Source: Petrotoga sp. 9PWA.NaAc.5.4 (GTDB lineage Bacteria > Thermotogota > Thermotogae > Petrotogales > Petrotogaceae). From it: 42,643 bases of DNA. The notes beneath the pieces were generated by a model, which was not told the origin of the DNA, ran no database searches, and was given only the letters and a program-made list of their open reading frames with translations. The translations under genes and the position numbers were made by a program. Each line of letters starts with the position of its first letter. Position 1 is the stretch's first letter. The stretch covers positions 1 through 42,643 of the forward strand of contig NZ_AZRK01000017.1 in NCBI RefSeq assembly GCF_002895485.1, written 5' to 3'. Shown in pieces: positions 27,713-38,184 of the stretch.

Positions 27713-28426
27713 CTAAATTTCATTTTTTAAAACATCACCTTTATATTCATACTTCAAATATGCTTCGTATGTCCAAGGACATAACTTTTTGAAAAATTGT
27801 GCCAATGCTTTGGCATATTCTTGAATCTCCCATTGTGCATGGGTACTAGCCCTTAAATCTAAAAAGTGCATTAAAGCCCTTACATTTGTGGTTAAATAAA
27901 ATTCTGTATATTCTCCAACAGGCAAAACAATTCTTGCCATTTCTCTTGCCACACCTAATTTTAAAAGGTTTTCATAGGCATTATAAACTTGAGTATATGT
28001 TTCTTGAATAATTTTTAAAGCTTCATTTTTTGTATTTTCATCTTCATACTTTATACTGCTTTGTTTATCAGTAGGATCTTCAATTCTTATATGTTGCGGG
28101 ACATAAAACTCATTAGCATTTTTTGATGTGTATCGTCTACTCATTTCATTAGGAGACATACCAATTCTATGTCGAAACCATTGTCTGACTACAAATATCG
28201 GAGCTTTTACATGAAATGTAAAAGTGATATGTTCAAAAGGAGACAAGTGACCGTGTTTCATGAGATAACTAATGAGATTTTTATCTCGCTCTTCTGTAGA
28301 AATATCTTTGCCATGAGAAACACGTGCGGCTTTCACTGCTGAGCGATCGTTACCCATATAATCTACGAGAATTACAAATCCTTTGTCTAAAACTTTAATA
28401 TAGTTATTTTCTTCATTTAGCTGCAT
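27713..28426 (-). CDS. thyX: FAD-dependent thymidylate synthase
   Basis: ThyX makes dTMP from dUMP with methylenetetrahydrofolate, FAD and NADPH. The 237-residue length is normal. The ThyX motif [15 protein letters not shown] starts at residue 85, matching RHRxxSxNExSxR with a two-residue variation around the serine. [13 protein letters not shown] supplies the dUMP-binding arginine. The ATG at 28426 is chosen because AGGAG lies about 12 nt upstream; a TTG 24 nt earlier is a weaker choice. It overlaps the TPR-like gene by 14 bp. Confidence 0.93.
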   Translation of the reverse strand: MQLNEENNYIKVLDKGFVILVDYMGNDRSAVKAARVSHGKDISTEERDKNLISYLMKHGHLSPFEHITFTFHVKAPIFVVRQWFRHRIGMSPNEMSRRYTSKNANEFYVPQHIRIEDPTDKQSSIKYEDENTKNEALKIIQETYTQVYNAYENLLKLGVAREMARIVLPVGEYTEFYLTTNVRALMHFLDLRASTHAQWEIQEYAKALAQFFKKLCPWTYEAYLKYEYKGDVLKNEI

Positions 28427-29561
28427 TTTCTTGTTCTTTCTCCTTTCCAAATATATAGATAATAAAAATTATAAATATTGATAGAATAAATAAAGGCAAT
28501 AATGTTGAAAAGAAATTTCTTAATTCGTATTTTTTATCAATTTCTTTTAATATTTGCAAAGCAGCTTCGTTGGTTGGATCAAAAATAACAGCTTTTGTTA
28601 GAAAGATTTTTGATAATTCCAGATACTCTTTACTATTATCTTGGTATAAAGTTGTACCGATTTTGGCAAGAGCACCGGCATTTTTCTGATCGTAATTCAA
28701 CGAAGTATAATAATAGTTTACCTTCTGAGTAAAGGTGTTAGAAATATCTCCTAAAAGTTCATAGCTTTTAGATAAAATATTTTTTTTGTCAGAGTTTTTA
28801 ACCAACCATTCGGCTATTCTTCTGGCTTGAGTTTTTTGATCAAGATAATAATAAGAATAAGCAATTATAAGCATTATATTTTCTTCGGTATAAGGTTGAT
28901 TCGTATAAACAGGCGCTATTTGTTGGATACGTTGATAATCTGACAGTTCATAAGCCTTGGTTATTAACAATTGTTGAATTTTTTTGTTATCTGGAAATAA
29001 GGAAAATGTTTGGTTCAACTGTGAGTATATTTCCTGCTTTTCTTGTATCGAAGCATTGTTCCATCTTATAATAGATTCATAATAAGAAGAAAATGGGTTA
29101 ATTCCAACATTTTCTTTTATTATATCAATAGAGCTTAAAATATTCTTAGATAGTTCATAAGATTCAGTCTTTTTCCATTCATCAAATAAAAACCACACAT
29201 TTATTGCATTAACAATTACAGAATTTGGATAGTTTTTTAATAATAGATCAATTTTATGAATGGTTTCTTGAGAATTTCCCCATCTATATTCGCTTAAAAC
29301 ATTTAAAATAGCTTTTTCATCAGCTTTTAAATCTTGGTTTAAATATGGAACTGTTTGATCAGCGATGTTTTTGTATTGAATGTTACCAGTTTGATAGTAC
29401 TTTAAGTAAAGACCTAACACGTTTAATGATTGAATAGAAGAATTTAAAAGTTCTTCAGGATCTAATACAAAAACAAATTGGTCTAATACTCCTGAATAAA
29501 AAGTTATAGGAATTTGTAAGAAAAAAATAATCAAAAGTAAAAAAAATAATAAACGTTTCAT
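28413..29561 (-). CDS. TPR-like membrane protein, function unknown
   Basis: A 382-residue protein with an N-terminal hydrophobic segment (residues 3-20) acting as signal peptide or anchor, and a single C-terminal span at about 352-372 followed by a charged tail. The region between is helical, with repeat-like pairs rich in tyrosine, alanine and leucine (for example [20 protein letters not shown]), in the style of tetratricopeptide repeats. The bulk is probably on the periplasmic side. No enzyme motif is seen. A GGAGG site precedes the ATG, and its leader carries three repeat units. Co-transcribed with thyX. Confidence 0.65.
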   Translation of the reverse strand: MKRLLFFLLLIIFFLQIPITFYSGVLDQFVFVLDPEELLNSSIQSLNVLGLYLKYYQTGNIQYKNIADQTVPYLNQDLKADEKAILNVLSEYRWGNSQETIHKIDLLLKNYPNSVIVNAINVWFLFDEWKKTESYELSKNILSSIDIIKENVGINPFSSYYESIIRWNNASIQEKQEIYSQLNQTFSLFPDNKKIQQLLITKAYELSDYQRIQQIAPVYTNQPYTEENIMLIIAYSYYYLDQKTQARRIAEWLVKNSDKKNILSKSYELLGDISNTFTQKVNYYYTSLNYDQKNAGALAKIGTTLYQDNSKEYLELSKIFLTKAVIFDPTNEAALQILKEIDKKYELRNFFSTLLPLFILSIFIIFIIYIFGKEKEQENAAK

Positions 29562-29593
29562 TTTTTCCTCCTGCTAAAGTATAAATTTTACTC

Positions 29594-30062
29594 ACTTTAG
29601 AAATTGCAAAATTCTTATTATATGTATGTTTTAGTGTTATTTTTTTACAAAATACCTTTCCAATTCTAATCTTATTTAATTCTTAATTTCTTTAATTTTT
29701 TTGCTACGTTTAGTGAAAGAGAGTGGGAAGGGCTCCGCCCTGAACCCGTTATAAATTCAAAATTTTTCTTTTAGAAAATTCTTATTTCTAAGTTCCTATC
29801 TAATACTTACTAAATATGAATTTCTTTAACTTCTTCGCTACGTTTAGTGAAAGAGAATGGGAAGGGCTCCACTCTGAACCCGTTATAAATTCAAAATTTT
29901 TCTTTTAGAAAATTCTTATTTCTAAGTTCCTATCTAATACTTACTAAATATGAATTTCTTTAACTTCTTCGCTACGTTTAGTGAAAGAGAGTGAGAAGGG
30001 CTCCGCCCTGAACCCGTTATAAATTCAAATGCTTATTTTTAAAAAATTATCATTTCTAAAGT
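29594..30062 (-). repeat. Intergenic repeat array, three units
   Basis: Three units with anchors at 29730, 29864 and 29998, exactly 134 bp apart. The second and third differ at only a few bases over most of their length, indicating recent tandem duplication. The box ACTTTAGAAATTGCAAA begins at 29594, 32 nt before the TPR-like gene start. The gene-proximal 85 bases closely match those before the dynamin-like gene, including a TACATATAATAAG stretch that could act as a -10. Confidence 0.92.
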
Positions 30063-30092
30063 CTCTACCTAAAACGCTAAATAACCAAGAAA

Positions 30093-31481
30093 TTATTGAT
30101 GAATTTCTGTTTGATAACCATGCGGTACTATTTCGTCGCCTTCCAATTTAAATATTACTTTTGTAACAGGAACATTAGGCACAAACTTCTTTTTGTGAAT
30201 AATAATCTCAACACCGGGATAGACAATGCGGCGAGCAACTATAAATGCACTTTCTTTTGAAGATTGAATTTTTTGTTTTAACAATTCTAATCTTTCTTTT
30301 ATTTCTTCTAATTCTTCCAACAAAAGTTTAAAGGTATTAACAGATTTTTTATAATACTCCAGTTTTTGAGTATCTAACATATTTTTTTCTTTAAGTTTTT
30401 TTAAGCCTGTGAGAATAGAACTTAATTTTTTCAAATTATCTGTAATCAAAGCTACTTTCGTTTCTAAGTCTACCAATTCTTGATTCAATTCTGGAGATAT
30501 ACCTACTTCACATATAGTCTTAACATTCCCTTCGCTACCCAAGATATCTGCTTCTATAAGGTTTGTTGCTAAAACAGTTCCACCAGAAATACGCCCATTG
30601 TTACCTTCAACAATTATGCTTTTCCCAGATTTAACGTTTGAATTAACTATGGAAGTCTTTACTATAACAGATTCAGAAACTTCTACTTGTACGTTTTCAA
30701 TGTAATTACAGTATAAGCTTCCAACTTTAATTAAACCTTTTCCCCCTCCCTTTATCCCAAAAATATGTGCTTCTCCTTCACAAAGTATCTTTGCAGCTTC
30801 AACTACACCTTTAATTTCAATGTATGTTTTAGCTTCTACTACAAAACCAGGTTTAACATCACCATTAATTACAATCTTTCCTGGAAATCTTATATTTCCA
30901 GTAGAGTAATCAACATTTCCATCAATTTTATGCTCATCTGAAACATCTAAAAAGATTTCTCCATTTTTTTCTTCCTTGCTAATAAATTTACCATCGATTT
31001 TTGATATTACTTTGTTTTCTATTAATTCAACATTTTTCCCAAGTTTTAGTTTTAAATCTTTTCCTAGTATTCCTTCAACAACTTCGCCTCTGACATTTTT
31101 ACCGTCAGGACCTTTCTTAGGAGGAATAACTTGTGCTAATTCTTCTTCAGTATATACAATTATCAATTGATTAGTTTCTTTTAAATCGATATCTTTTTGA
31201 ATAAAATCTGTATTATTTAACTTTTGTAATAGTTTTTCGTGATACACTAACCTTGCATCTTCACCAACTCGAGGGGGATCTCCGTAAGCGATGGGGTATT
31301 CAATATTATACTTTGGAGCTGATATTATTTCATCTATGACTTCTCTCCTTATTCCGTGTATTATTCCTTTTTCTTTTAGAAAATTCTCGATTTCTTCAAT
31401 TGTAGGAGGTTTACCATCATCAATAAGTTTTAAAGAAGCTACCATCGCATCTTCTGATACTTTAATTTCATATTTTGACAT
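30093..31481 (-). CDS. FapA (DUF342) family protein
   Basis: A 462-residue protein of the DUF342/FapA family, mostly cytoplasmic and linked to polar placement of flagella or other assemblies in other bacteria. The N-terminal 140 residues are the FapA domain with YPIAYGDPPRVGEDARL and IPPKKGPDGKNVRGE. Residues 150-330 are short beta turns of a beta-helix (GNVDYSTGNIRFPGKIVING, GKSIIVEGNNGRISGGTV). Residues 335-410 form a coiled coil. It is last in the run from metG and 16 bp after queH. Confidence 0.85.
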   Translation of the reverse strand: MSKYEIKVSEDAMVASLKLIDDGKPPTIEEIENFLKEKGIIHGIRREVIDEIISAPKYNIEYPIAYGDPPRVGEDARLVYHEKLLQKLNNTDFIQKDIDLKETNQLIIVYTEEELAQVIPPKKGPDGKNVRGEVVEGILGKDLKLKLGKNVELIENKVISKIDGKFISKEEKNGEIFLDVSDEHKIDGNVDYSTGNIRFPGKIVINGDVKPGFVVEAKTYIEIKGVVEAAKILCEGEAHIFGIKGGGKGLIKVGSLYCNYIENVQVEVSESVIVKTSIVNSNVKSGKSIIVEGNNGRISGGTVLATNLIEADILGSEGNVKTICEVGISPELNQELVDLETKVALITDNLKKLSSILTGLKKLKEKNMLDTQKLEYYKKSVNTFKLLLEELEEIKERLELLKQKIQSSKESAFIVARRIVYPGVEIIIHKKKFVPNVPVTKVIFKLEGDEIVPHGYQTEIHQ

Positions 31482-31497
31482 GGGAATACTCCTTTGT

Positions 31498-32307
31498 TCA
31501 CCATAATATGATTTTTACTTTCCAATTGTCAACTTTATATCTTCCATTTTTTTTAATACCAAATTCTGCTGCAATATTCTTTTTCATTAATATTATTTGA
31601 GGTTTTAAGCATTTTAGAATTGAATAACCCTCATTTTTTAACAAGTTGTAAGATATATCTTCGGGGATTTTTAAAAGATCTTTTTTGTAAAGCTTTTCAA
31701 AAAGTTTTTCCGTTATAGTTTCTCCTAAAATTTCCTTAATTTTGGCATAATTTTTTTTCTTAGATTCTTCTTCGTATTTTTCAGATTCTACGGATGAAAA
31801 AAAGCATCCACAATAATTTTGACGATAAATATTATAACTTTTGCATATTTTTGATGCCTCTTTTATGCCATTGTTAGATCTAAAGTTTTCATATACAAAA
31901 TTTGTTTTATTGTTATTAATTTCTTGAGTTATTTTCATTATGTCTTTATGAGATTTTCTTGGAGAAGCTAAAAGGGTAGAACTATAAAAATCATAGTTAA
32001 ACTTTTCGGCGAAAGCTTTTGTTTTGCTTATTCTTAATTCCATGCACTTCACGCATCTTAATGCTTTATCGTTTTCCAAACCCTTTATTATTTCATAATA
32101 TTTCTCGGGTTCATAAGGACCTTCTAATAACTTAAAATCCCAAAATTTTTGGAGTTTTTTCACTTCACTTAATCTTTTATAATATTCTTCTTGCGGATAA
32201 ATATTTGGGTTATAAAAGAAAACAGTTGGCTCAAATAATTTTTCTTTAAGTTTTTTATAAGAAATTGTTAAATCAGGAGCACAACAAGTGTGAAGTATTA
32301 TTTTCAA
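31498..32307 (-). CDS. queH: Epoxyqueuosine reductase QueH
   Basis: QueH performs the last step of queuosine tRNA modification, reducing epoxyqueuosine. Iron-sulfur and metal cysteines are visible: HTCCAPD with C8 and C9, then RCVKCMELR, and YCGCFFS near residue 164. The conserved ASPRKSHKDI and FYNPNIYP are present. At 269 residues it has about 70 more at the C-terminus than short QueH forms; this tail is basic and hydrophobic and I cannot assign it. The start overlaps the ComEA-like stop by 4 bp. Confidence 0.9.
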   Translation of the reverse strand: MKIILHTCCAPDLTISYKKLKEKLFEPTVFFYNPNIYPQEEYYKRLSEVKKLQKFWDFKLLEGPYEPEKYYEIIKGLENDKALRCVKCMELRISKTKAFAEKFNYDFYSSTLLASPRKSHKDIMKITQEINNNKTNFVYENFRSNNGIKEASKICKSYNIYRQNYCGCFFSSVESEKYEEESKKKNYAKIKEILGETITEKLFEKLYKKDLLKIPEDISYNLLKNEGYSILKCLKPQIILMKKNIAAEFGIKKNGRYKVDNWKVKIILW

Positions 32308-32816
32308 AAAATTATCATCCCTTCTATTTTTTCGATAGTAGAATTAGGAATACCTATTTTTTTTAATTCATCTACGGATTCTATATTCTTAATGGACCTG
32401 TATTCAACAATTCTTTGTGAGGTTACTTTACCAATACCAGGCAAACTCTCTAATTCTTCTGAGGAGGCAATATTTATATTAATTTTATCAGTTTTAACTG
32501 TATAAGAGTTTTTTGAAACATAAATATAGTCTTTAATATTTGAAAAAGTTTTTTCTCCTATTCCAGAAACATTTTTTAAATCTTCTATTTTATTGAAACC
32601 ATAACTTTCTCTATACTTAATAATTGCAGATGCTTTAGATGGTCCTATACCTGGTATCTTAATTAAGTCTTCTACGTTTGCAGTTAACAAATCTATTTTT
32701 AATGATTCTTGATTCATATCAGAATTCAGAGTGTTTTGATGTTGATTAAGCGTTATAAAACTGATTGTAAAAACCAAAATTATACTTAAAAAGGAAAACA
32801 GTAATTTCTTTTTCAC
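32304..32816 (-). CDS. ComEA-like helix-hairpin-helix protein
   Basis: A 170-residue protein with an N-terminal membrane anchor (residues 4-22) and tandem helix-hairpin-helix DNA-binding units. Hairpins are PGIGPSKA at residues 55-62, SGIG at 84-87 and PGIGKVTS at 126-133, so there are two ComEA-type modules. ComEA binds incoming DNA outside the inner membrane during natural transformation. No other competence gene is in the window. It overlaps both neighbours by 4 bp in an operon. A general DNA-binding membrane role is also possible. Confidence 0.82.
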   Translation of the reverse strand: MKKKLLFSFLSIILVFTISFITLNQHQNTLNSDMNQESLKIDLLTANVEDLIKIPGIGPSKASAIIKYRESYGFNKIEDLKNVSGIGEKTFSNIKDYIYVSKNSYTVKTDKININIASSEELESLPGIGKVTSQRIVEYRSIKNIESVDELKKIGIPNSTIEKIEGMIIF

Positions 32817-33574
32817 ATTTTTTCAGTTCCATTAAAATAAACGCCTTTAGTAAATCGGTCTTTTATACTTAGACCAGTTAGTTCGTATATTTTTTCTTCA
32901 TCCATGTTTCTCATATATTGCTGGGCTTCATTTAGAGTCTCAAATATTCCTACTAATATAGACCAGTAATCTTCATTACTTGTTTGAAATTTTCCATTGA
33001 ATACAATAGCAGGAATGCCCGCTTTTCTTAAAGCGATTGTAGGAAACATTGCGGGAGCAGGCGTGGTGTATAAATAAATTTGGATGGAGAACATATACTG
33101 TTGAACTTGATTTTCTTCTAAACTGTAATCTTCTCTGTATACATAGTATTTATTTCCATTTTGAAAGATGAAATAAGGTATACTTTTTTCTAAAGCATAT
33201 AAAGCTTCCTCAAAAGCTTTTTGTTTATTATCATATATCTTAACGGCTCCTTGATTTACCGGTTTAATTAGTGTTAAAGAGTTATCTAACAGTTCTTCAT
33301 AAGTTAGTTCTTTTATATTATATTGTTTTTTTGCTTCTATTTTACCTATGTTTAATTCAGGTAACGTTAGAATAGGTTCAAGATTCAAGCTACTACCCTC
33401 TAAAGGCTCATAACTTGATAGCAAAGATTCATTTTCTAAAGCAACTATTTTCAAAGACAAATTATTCATCTGATTTTTTAGAAACAGAGTATAAATAGTT
33501 AGTAAAAAAGTAACTAACGGCAAAATAAAAACAATTAAAATAACGATAGTAGCTGGGCCTGTTCTGCTTTTCAA
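32813..33574 (-). CDS. Membrane-anchored SPOR-like protein
   Basis: A 253-residue protein with one N-terminal transmembrane segment (residues 8-31), a short coiled coil, a linker, and a C-terminal part from about 155 that resembles a SPOR domain: FSIQIYLY, then ALRKAGIPAIVFNG, then WSILVGIFETLNEAQQYM. SPOR domains bind denuded peptidoglycan at division sites. The match is by pattern, not proven. It lies 3 bp after the dehydroquinate-synthase-like gene and overlaps the ComEA-like gene by 4 bp. Confidence 0.6.
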   Translation of the reverse strand: MKSRTGPATIVILIVFILPLVTFLLTIYTLFLKNQMNNLSLKIVALENESLLSSYEPLEGSSLNLEPILTLPELNIGKIEAKKQYNIKELTYEELLDNSLTLIKPVNQGAVKIYDNKQKAFEEALYALEKSIPYFIFQNGNKYYVYREDYSLEENQVQQYMFSIQIYLYTTPAPAMFPTIALRKAGIPAIVFNGKFQTSNEDYWSILVGIFETLNEAQQYMRNMDEEKIYELTGLSIKDRFTKGVYFNGTEKM

Positions 33575-33576
33575 TA

Positions 33577-34572
33577 TTACACCCCTTTCATCAATACCTT
33601 AAATTCGGGAACGAATTCCATCAACTCGGATAAATTTAAATGCAAATTAACAAAACCATTTTGCGTGATCAAAGTTTCAAAAATAGGAATATTTTGACTT
33701 TTAAGTTTTATTATCTGAGAATAAAAAGATTTGGATAAACCAAAACTTTTAAGATCTTTATATATGTTTTCAAACATATCTTCGTCAATATATCCTAATT
33801 TAAGACTTACATATGAAAGGAAAACAAATGTAATATATTCACTTTCAATGAATTCCACATTTTTTTTATGTTCTGTATCTATTAAATACTTTACAAGTTT
33901 AGTTCCTGGAAAAACCAAATCGTTTGAATAAAGCGATAAAACAAATTTTATTGCTTGGTATAGATACTCTTCCAAATCTAACCTTAAAAAATTCTTTGAA
34001 TACTTAAAAGACAATTCAGCAAATTTCTTATCGAATAACAATCCTAAGATGTATCCTAAAATAAAGTATTTTTTCATGTTGTCTTTTTCCAAATATTTAC
34101 AAAAATATGGATCAACATAAACTATATCTGGATATCCATTAACTTTCAAGAAATTTTTCGTATAATTCATGTCTAAATAAAATTCTCCAGAAACTGGCAA
34201 ATATATCATAGATGATAATGTCGTGGGAACAATCGTTAATCGACCTTTCGGGAAATCCAAAGTATGAAATGTATAACCTACTTGATCTATTAAAGAACCT
34301 CCACCTACCACTACCAAATCATTATAATTGCCTTTTATGATAGTTTTACACAAATCTAAATATTTATCAAAATATTTAGCTTCTTGCCCGCCGGGAATAA
34401 AAACAATGTTCTCATCTTCAAGAAAGTTCATATGTTTTTTTAATTTAGAGTCGATTACCATTAGTGTGCCATATTTAGAAACATACTTATTTAAGTAATC
34501 TTCGTAATAAGCTAAGTTAATATTTATATTAATTTCTTTTTCTATACCCTTTGAAAAATTGATACTCTTCAT
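33577..34572 (-). CDS. Degenerate dehydroquinate-synthase-like protein
   Basis: A 331-residue member of the dehydroquinate synthase-like/iron alcohol dehydrogenase fold. The nucleotide-binding part is recognisable: VVVGGGSLIDQVGY around residues 87-100, VPTTLSS at 115-121, and the lysine-asparagine pair at 139-140 before DIVYVDPYF, all aligning with AroB. The metal-binding half is not conserved: the GHTxGHAxE region appears as TKLVKYLIDTEHKKN with no histidine pair. It is therefore unlikely to be an active AroB. It may be a paralogue with another role or a scaffold. It is 13 bp after rpiB. Confidence 0.65.
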   Translation of the reverse strand: MKSINFSKGIEKEINININLAYYEDYLNKYVSKYGTLMVIDSKLKKHMNFLEDENIVFIPGGQEAKYFDKYLDLCKTIIKGNYNDLVVVGGGSLIDQVGYTFHTLDFPKGRLTIVPTTLSSMIYLPVSGEFYLDMNYTKNFLKVNGYPDIVYVDPYFCKYLEKDNMKKYFILGYILGLLFDKKFAELSFKYSKNFLRLDLEEYLYQAIKFVLSLYSNDLVFPGTKLVKYLIDTEHKKNVEFIESEYITFVFLSYVSLKLGYIDEDMFENIYKDLKSFGLSKSFYSQIIKLKSQNIPIFETLITQNGFVNLHLNLSELMEFVPEFKVLMKGV

Positions 34573-34585
34573 AACAAATCTTCCT

Positions 34586-35032
34586 TCAATTTTGCTTTTC
34601 TATTCTCGCAATTTTTTCTATCCGCTTTTTATGTCTTCCACCATCAAAATCAGTATTCAAAAATGTGTCTACTGTAAGCTTAGCTAAATCACTCCCCATA
34701 AGTCTTCCTGCTAATACTAAAACATTAGCGTCATTATGTTTCCGTGCAAATTCTGCCATAGTGGGGTACAAACATAAAGCGCCTCGCACACCTTTTACTT
34801 TGTTGACAGCAATAGACATACCAATGCCTGTCCCACACAGCGCTATTCCAAAATCTACCTCTTTGCTTGTAACCATAAGTCCTAAAGGTTCTGCATAATC
34901 TGGATAATCAACACTTTCTGAAGAATTTGCTCCCAAATCGATAACATCAATACCCTTTTCTATTTTTAGATAATTTTTTATAGTTTCTTTCATTTCATAA
35001 GCAGCATGATCAGATGCTATCGCTATTTTCAT
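34586..35032 (-). CDS. rpiB: Ribose-5-phosphate isomerase B
   Basis: RpiB interconverts ribose 5-phosphate and ribulose 5-phosphate in the pentose phosphate pathway. It is 148 residues, the standard size. Motifs: IASDHAAYEMK at the start, VDYPDYA, the catalytic cysteine 66 in GIALCGTGIGMSI, histidine 99 in RKHNDANVL, and GGRH near the end. GGAGG lies before the ATG. Part of the metG-gyrA-lexA run. Confidence 0.93.
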   Translation of the reverse strand: MKIAIASDHAAYEMKETIKNYLKIEKGIDVIDLGANSSESVDYPDYAEPLGLMVTSKEVDFGIALCGTGIGMSIAVNKVKGVRGALCLYPTMAEFARKHNDANVLVLAGRLMGSDLAKLTVDTFLNTDFDGGRHKKRIEKIARIEKQN

Positions 35033-35083
35033 ATTTTATCCTCCAATTATTATGTTTATAGATCACACTTTTAAACATCGTTT

Positions 35084-35701
35084 TTACAGTATTCTAATCA
35101 ATCCAACCATTTTACCTTGTATTTTTAATCTATCGAAACTTATTTTTATTTCTTTCATCTCTTTGTTTTCTGGAATCAGCAAGACTTCTTTTTCGTTTAT
35201 TTTTTTGTATCTCTTTAAAGTAGCTTTATTGTTATCTATTAAAGCAACTATTATATCTCCGTCTTCTGCATAATTTTGTCGACGAATGATGACAAAGTCT
35301 CCGCTTTTTATTTGAGCATCTACCATAGAATTTCCTTCCACTCTTAACGAAAAATATTCAAAAGTTTTAGGAAAGAAAGTCGTTGGCAAAGAAATGTAGT
35401 CTGTAATTTTCTCAATAGCCTCAATGGCATCTCCAGCCGCTATTTTTCCGGAAACAGGAACTTTTAATTCCGTTGTATAAGTTTGACCAGATTTTGAAGT
35501 CAAGGTTATACTTCTTGAAACATTTTTTCTCTCGATATATCCTTTGCTTTCTAATGTAATTAAATGTTTATGGGCTGCTCTTGGACTTTTGAAGTTGAAA
35601 TGTTTCATTATATCTCTAATACTTGGAGCAAATCCATTTTCTTCAATATAACTTTTTATATAGGTTAATATCTGTGCTTGTCTCTTTGTCAACTCTTCCA
35701 T
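35084..35701 (-). CDS. lexA: LexA repressor
   Basis: LexA represses the SOS regulon and cleaves itself when RecA is activated. It has 205 residues. The winged helix is at residues 1-65 (APSIRDIMKHF, KSPRAAHKHL). The self-cleavage site is A89-G90 in KIAAGDAI, the catalytic serine is S125 in GNSM, and the lysine is K163 in ATLKRY. It lies 24 bp after gyrA with no promoter of its own visible in that gap, so any autoregulation must act elsewhere. Confidence 0.94.
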   Translation of the reverse strand: MEELTKRQAQILTYIKSYIEENGFAPSIRDIMKHFNFKSPRAAHKHLITLESKGYIERKNVSRSITLTSKSGQTYTTELKVPVSGKIAAGDAIEAIEKITDYISLPTTFFPKTFEYFSLRVEGNSMVDAQIKSGDFVIIRRQNYAEDGDIIVALIDNNKATLKRYKKINEKEVLLIPENKEMKEIKISFDRLKIQGKMVGLIRIL

Positions 35702-35725
35702 CTTAGATTCTCCTTTTTCAATTCT

Positions 35726-38167
35726 TCAATCGTCTTCGTTTTTTACTTCAATTGCGTTTACTACGTAGTCATCCTCATCTAATCGAACTACAATTACACC
35801 TTGCGTTATTCTTTGTAAAACATTTATATTATCAACATTAACTCTAATTGCCTTACCTTTTTTTGTGAATATTAAAATATCCTTACCGTCCTCAACAGCC
35901 ATAGCAGTAACTATTTTTCCGATTTTATTAATATCTCGGACCGTTTTTAATCCGACTCCCCCTCTGTTTTGTGGTCTGTAAGAATCGAATGCTACACGTT
36001 TTCCATAACCCTTTTCTGTTATTAAAAGCAATTTTTTATCATTTGTTATTTTCACAACATTTACCACTTCATCGCCTTTTCTCAATCTTATAGAAGTAAC
36101 TCCCATTGCTGCTCTTCCCATCTTTCTTATTTGAGATGACGTAAAATTTAAAGCCATTCCTTCTTTAGTTATTACTAACAAATTGCTTTCTTTGCTATCT
36201 TCTAATAGTATAGCATCTACTACAGCATCGTTTTCAGATAGATTGATAGCTTTTATTCCAGAACTTCTGGCATTAACAAACTCTCTTAAAGACGTTCTTT
36301 TAACCTTTCCCATCTTTGTAAAAATAAGAATATCTTTATCATAATCGCCGTCTAAGGAAATAGAAATAAGGATTTTAATAGTTTCTCCCTCAGTTAAACC
36401 AATATAGTTGGCTATGTGGATACCCTTTGAATTTTTGGAACTCGTTTCTATTTCGTAAGTATTTATTTGGTATGCCTTTCCAAGGGAACTTATAAGCATA
36501 AGCTTAGACAACATATTTGTAAAAACTATTTCTTTAACGTCGTCGTTTTCTGAAATCTTGATTCCTTTAGATCCTTTGCCGCCTCTTCCTTGAACTTTAT
36601 ATTCTGATATGGGAATAGCTTTTATATATCCCCATTTAGTCAATACAATAACTACATTTTCATCTTTAATAACTTCACTCTCTTCTTCAAAATTTGATTT
36701 GTTGAATAAAATTTCTGTCCTTCTTGGATCACCAAATTTTTTGCTAACTTCATCTAATTCTTCTTTTATTATACTCATTAATCTTGTATTATTTTGTAAT
36801 ATTTCATTTGCTTCGTTTATTTTGTTGTATAAATCTGTCAATTCATTTTTTAAATTATCACTTTCCAACCGAGATAAACTTATCAAACGCATGTCAGCTA
36901 TAGCTTTTGCTTGTTCTTCACTTACACCTATAGTTTCTTGAAGATTTTTTAGAGCTTCTTGTGGATTTTGTGAATTTCTTATTATTTCTATGACGGTATC
37001 TATACCTTGTACCGCTTTTATCAATCCTTCAACAATATGGGCTCTTTTCCTTGCTTTATCTAAGTCAAAATTAGTTCTGCGTGTTATAACTTCTACTCTA
37101 TGGTCTATGAATGATTGCATCAATTCTTTTAGATTCATCAAAGTTGGTTGAGACTTGTTAATGACGTTCATTTGAACATAAAAATATGATTGCAGATTGG
37201 TATGTTTGAACAAATCATTTATTAATCTCTTTATATTAGCGTCTCTTTTTAATTCAATAACTAACCTTGTTCCGTCTTTATCGCTCTCGTCCCTGATATC
37301 CTTGATACCCGACTCTTTCTTTTCTTCCTTTTTCTTTATCTCATATTTTACTATCTGCTCTATAATATCTGTCTTAGAAGTATTATAAGGGATTTCATAA
37401 AATACTATAGCAGTTCCTTTGTCGTTTTCTTCTATTTTATACTTAGCCCTTATTGTAATTTTTCCTTTGCCATTTTCATATAATTCTTCTAAATTTTCAC
37501 CATCTACAATACTTCCACCTGTAGGAAAATCAGGACCTTTTAAATACTTCATAAGCTCTTTCACAGAAGCTTGTGGATTGTCTATAAGATATTTTAATGC
37601 GTTAACTAATTCAACCAAATTATGTGGTGGAATATTGGTAGTCATTCCAACTGCTATACCACTTGAACCGTTCATCAACAAATTTGGAACTCTTGTCGGC
37701 AAAACAATAGGTTCTTGAAGGGATCCATCAAAATTATCAAAAAAATCTACAGTTTCTTTTTCTATATCTTTGAGCATGTATTCTCCAACTTCATCCATGC
37801 GGGCTTCCGTGTATCTCATCGCTGCAGGTGGATCTCCGTCAATAGATCCAAAATTACCTTGACCTTCTACTAAAGTATACCTCATAGTAAAAGGTTGAGC
37901 CATTCTCACTAAAGCATCGTAAATAGCAGCGTCTCCATGTGGATGGTATTTCCCCATAACTTCTCCCACAATACGGGCACATTTTTTAAAAGAAGAATTA
38001 TGTTTTAGGTTCAGTTCACTCATTGAATATAAGATTCTTCTTTGTACAGGTTTAAGGCCATCTCTAACATCTGGAATAGCCCTACTTATAATAACACTCA
38101 ACGAATATAATAAATAAGAATTTTTTAATTCATCTGTAAGGTCTTTCTCAAATATTTGATAATCCAT
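35726..38167 (-). CDS. gyrA: DNA gyrase subunit A
   Basis: GyrA is the DNA-cleaving subunit of gyrase. The 813-residue length is typical. It has [38 protein letters not shown] and the active-site tyrosine 119 in [10 protein letters not shown]. The GyrA box, needed for wrapping DNA and negative supercoiling, is QGRGGKG, which marks gyrase rather than topoisomerase IV. Six beta-propeller repeats follow. The position equal to E. coli Ser83 is alanine (A80). GGAGG lies 11 nt before the ATG; 17 bp after metG. Confidence 0.95.
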   Translation of the reverse strand: MDYQIFEKDLTDELKNSYLLYSLSVIISRAIPDVRDGLKPVQRRILYSMSELNLKHNSSFKKCARIVGEVMGKYHPHGDAAIYDALVRMAQPFTMRYTLVEGQGNFGSIDGDPPAAMRYTEARMDEVGEYMLKDIEKETVDFFDNFDGSLQEPIVLPTRVPNLLMNGSSGIAVGMTTNIPPHNLVELVNALKYLIDNPQASVKELMKYLKGPDFPTGGSIVDGENLEELYENGKGKITIRAKYKIEENDKGTAIVFYEIPYNTSKTDIIEQIVKYEIKKKEEKKESGIKDIRDESDKDGTRLVIELKRDANIKRLINDLFKHTNLQSYFYVQMNVINKSQPTLMNLKELMQSFIDHRVEVITRRTNFDLDKARKRAHIVEGLIKAVQGIDTVIEIIRNSQNPQEALKNLQETIGVSEEQAKAIADMRLISLSRLESDNLKNELTDLYNKINEANEILQNNTRLMSIIKEELDEVSKKFGDPRRTEILFNKSNFEEESEVIKDENVVIVLTKWGYIKAIPISEYKVQGRGGKGSKGIKISENDDVKEIVFTNMLSKLMLISSLGKAYQINTYEIETSSKNSKGIHIANYIGLTEGETIKILISISLDGDYDKDILIFTKMGKVKRTSLREFVNARSSGIKAINLSENDAVVDAILLEDSKESNLLVITKEGMALNFTSSQIRKMGRAAMGVTSIRLRKGDEVVNVVKITNDKKLLLITEKGYGKRVAFDSYRPQNRGGVGLKTVRDINKIGKIVTAMAVEDGKDILIFTKKGKAIRVNVDNINVLQRITQGVIVVRLDEDDYVVNAIEVKNEDD

Positions 38168-38184
38168 TTATTACATAACCTCCG

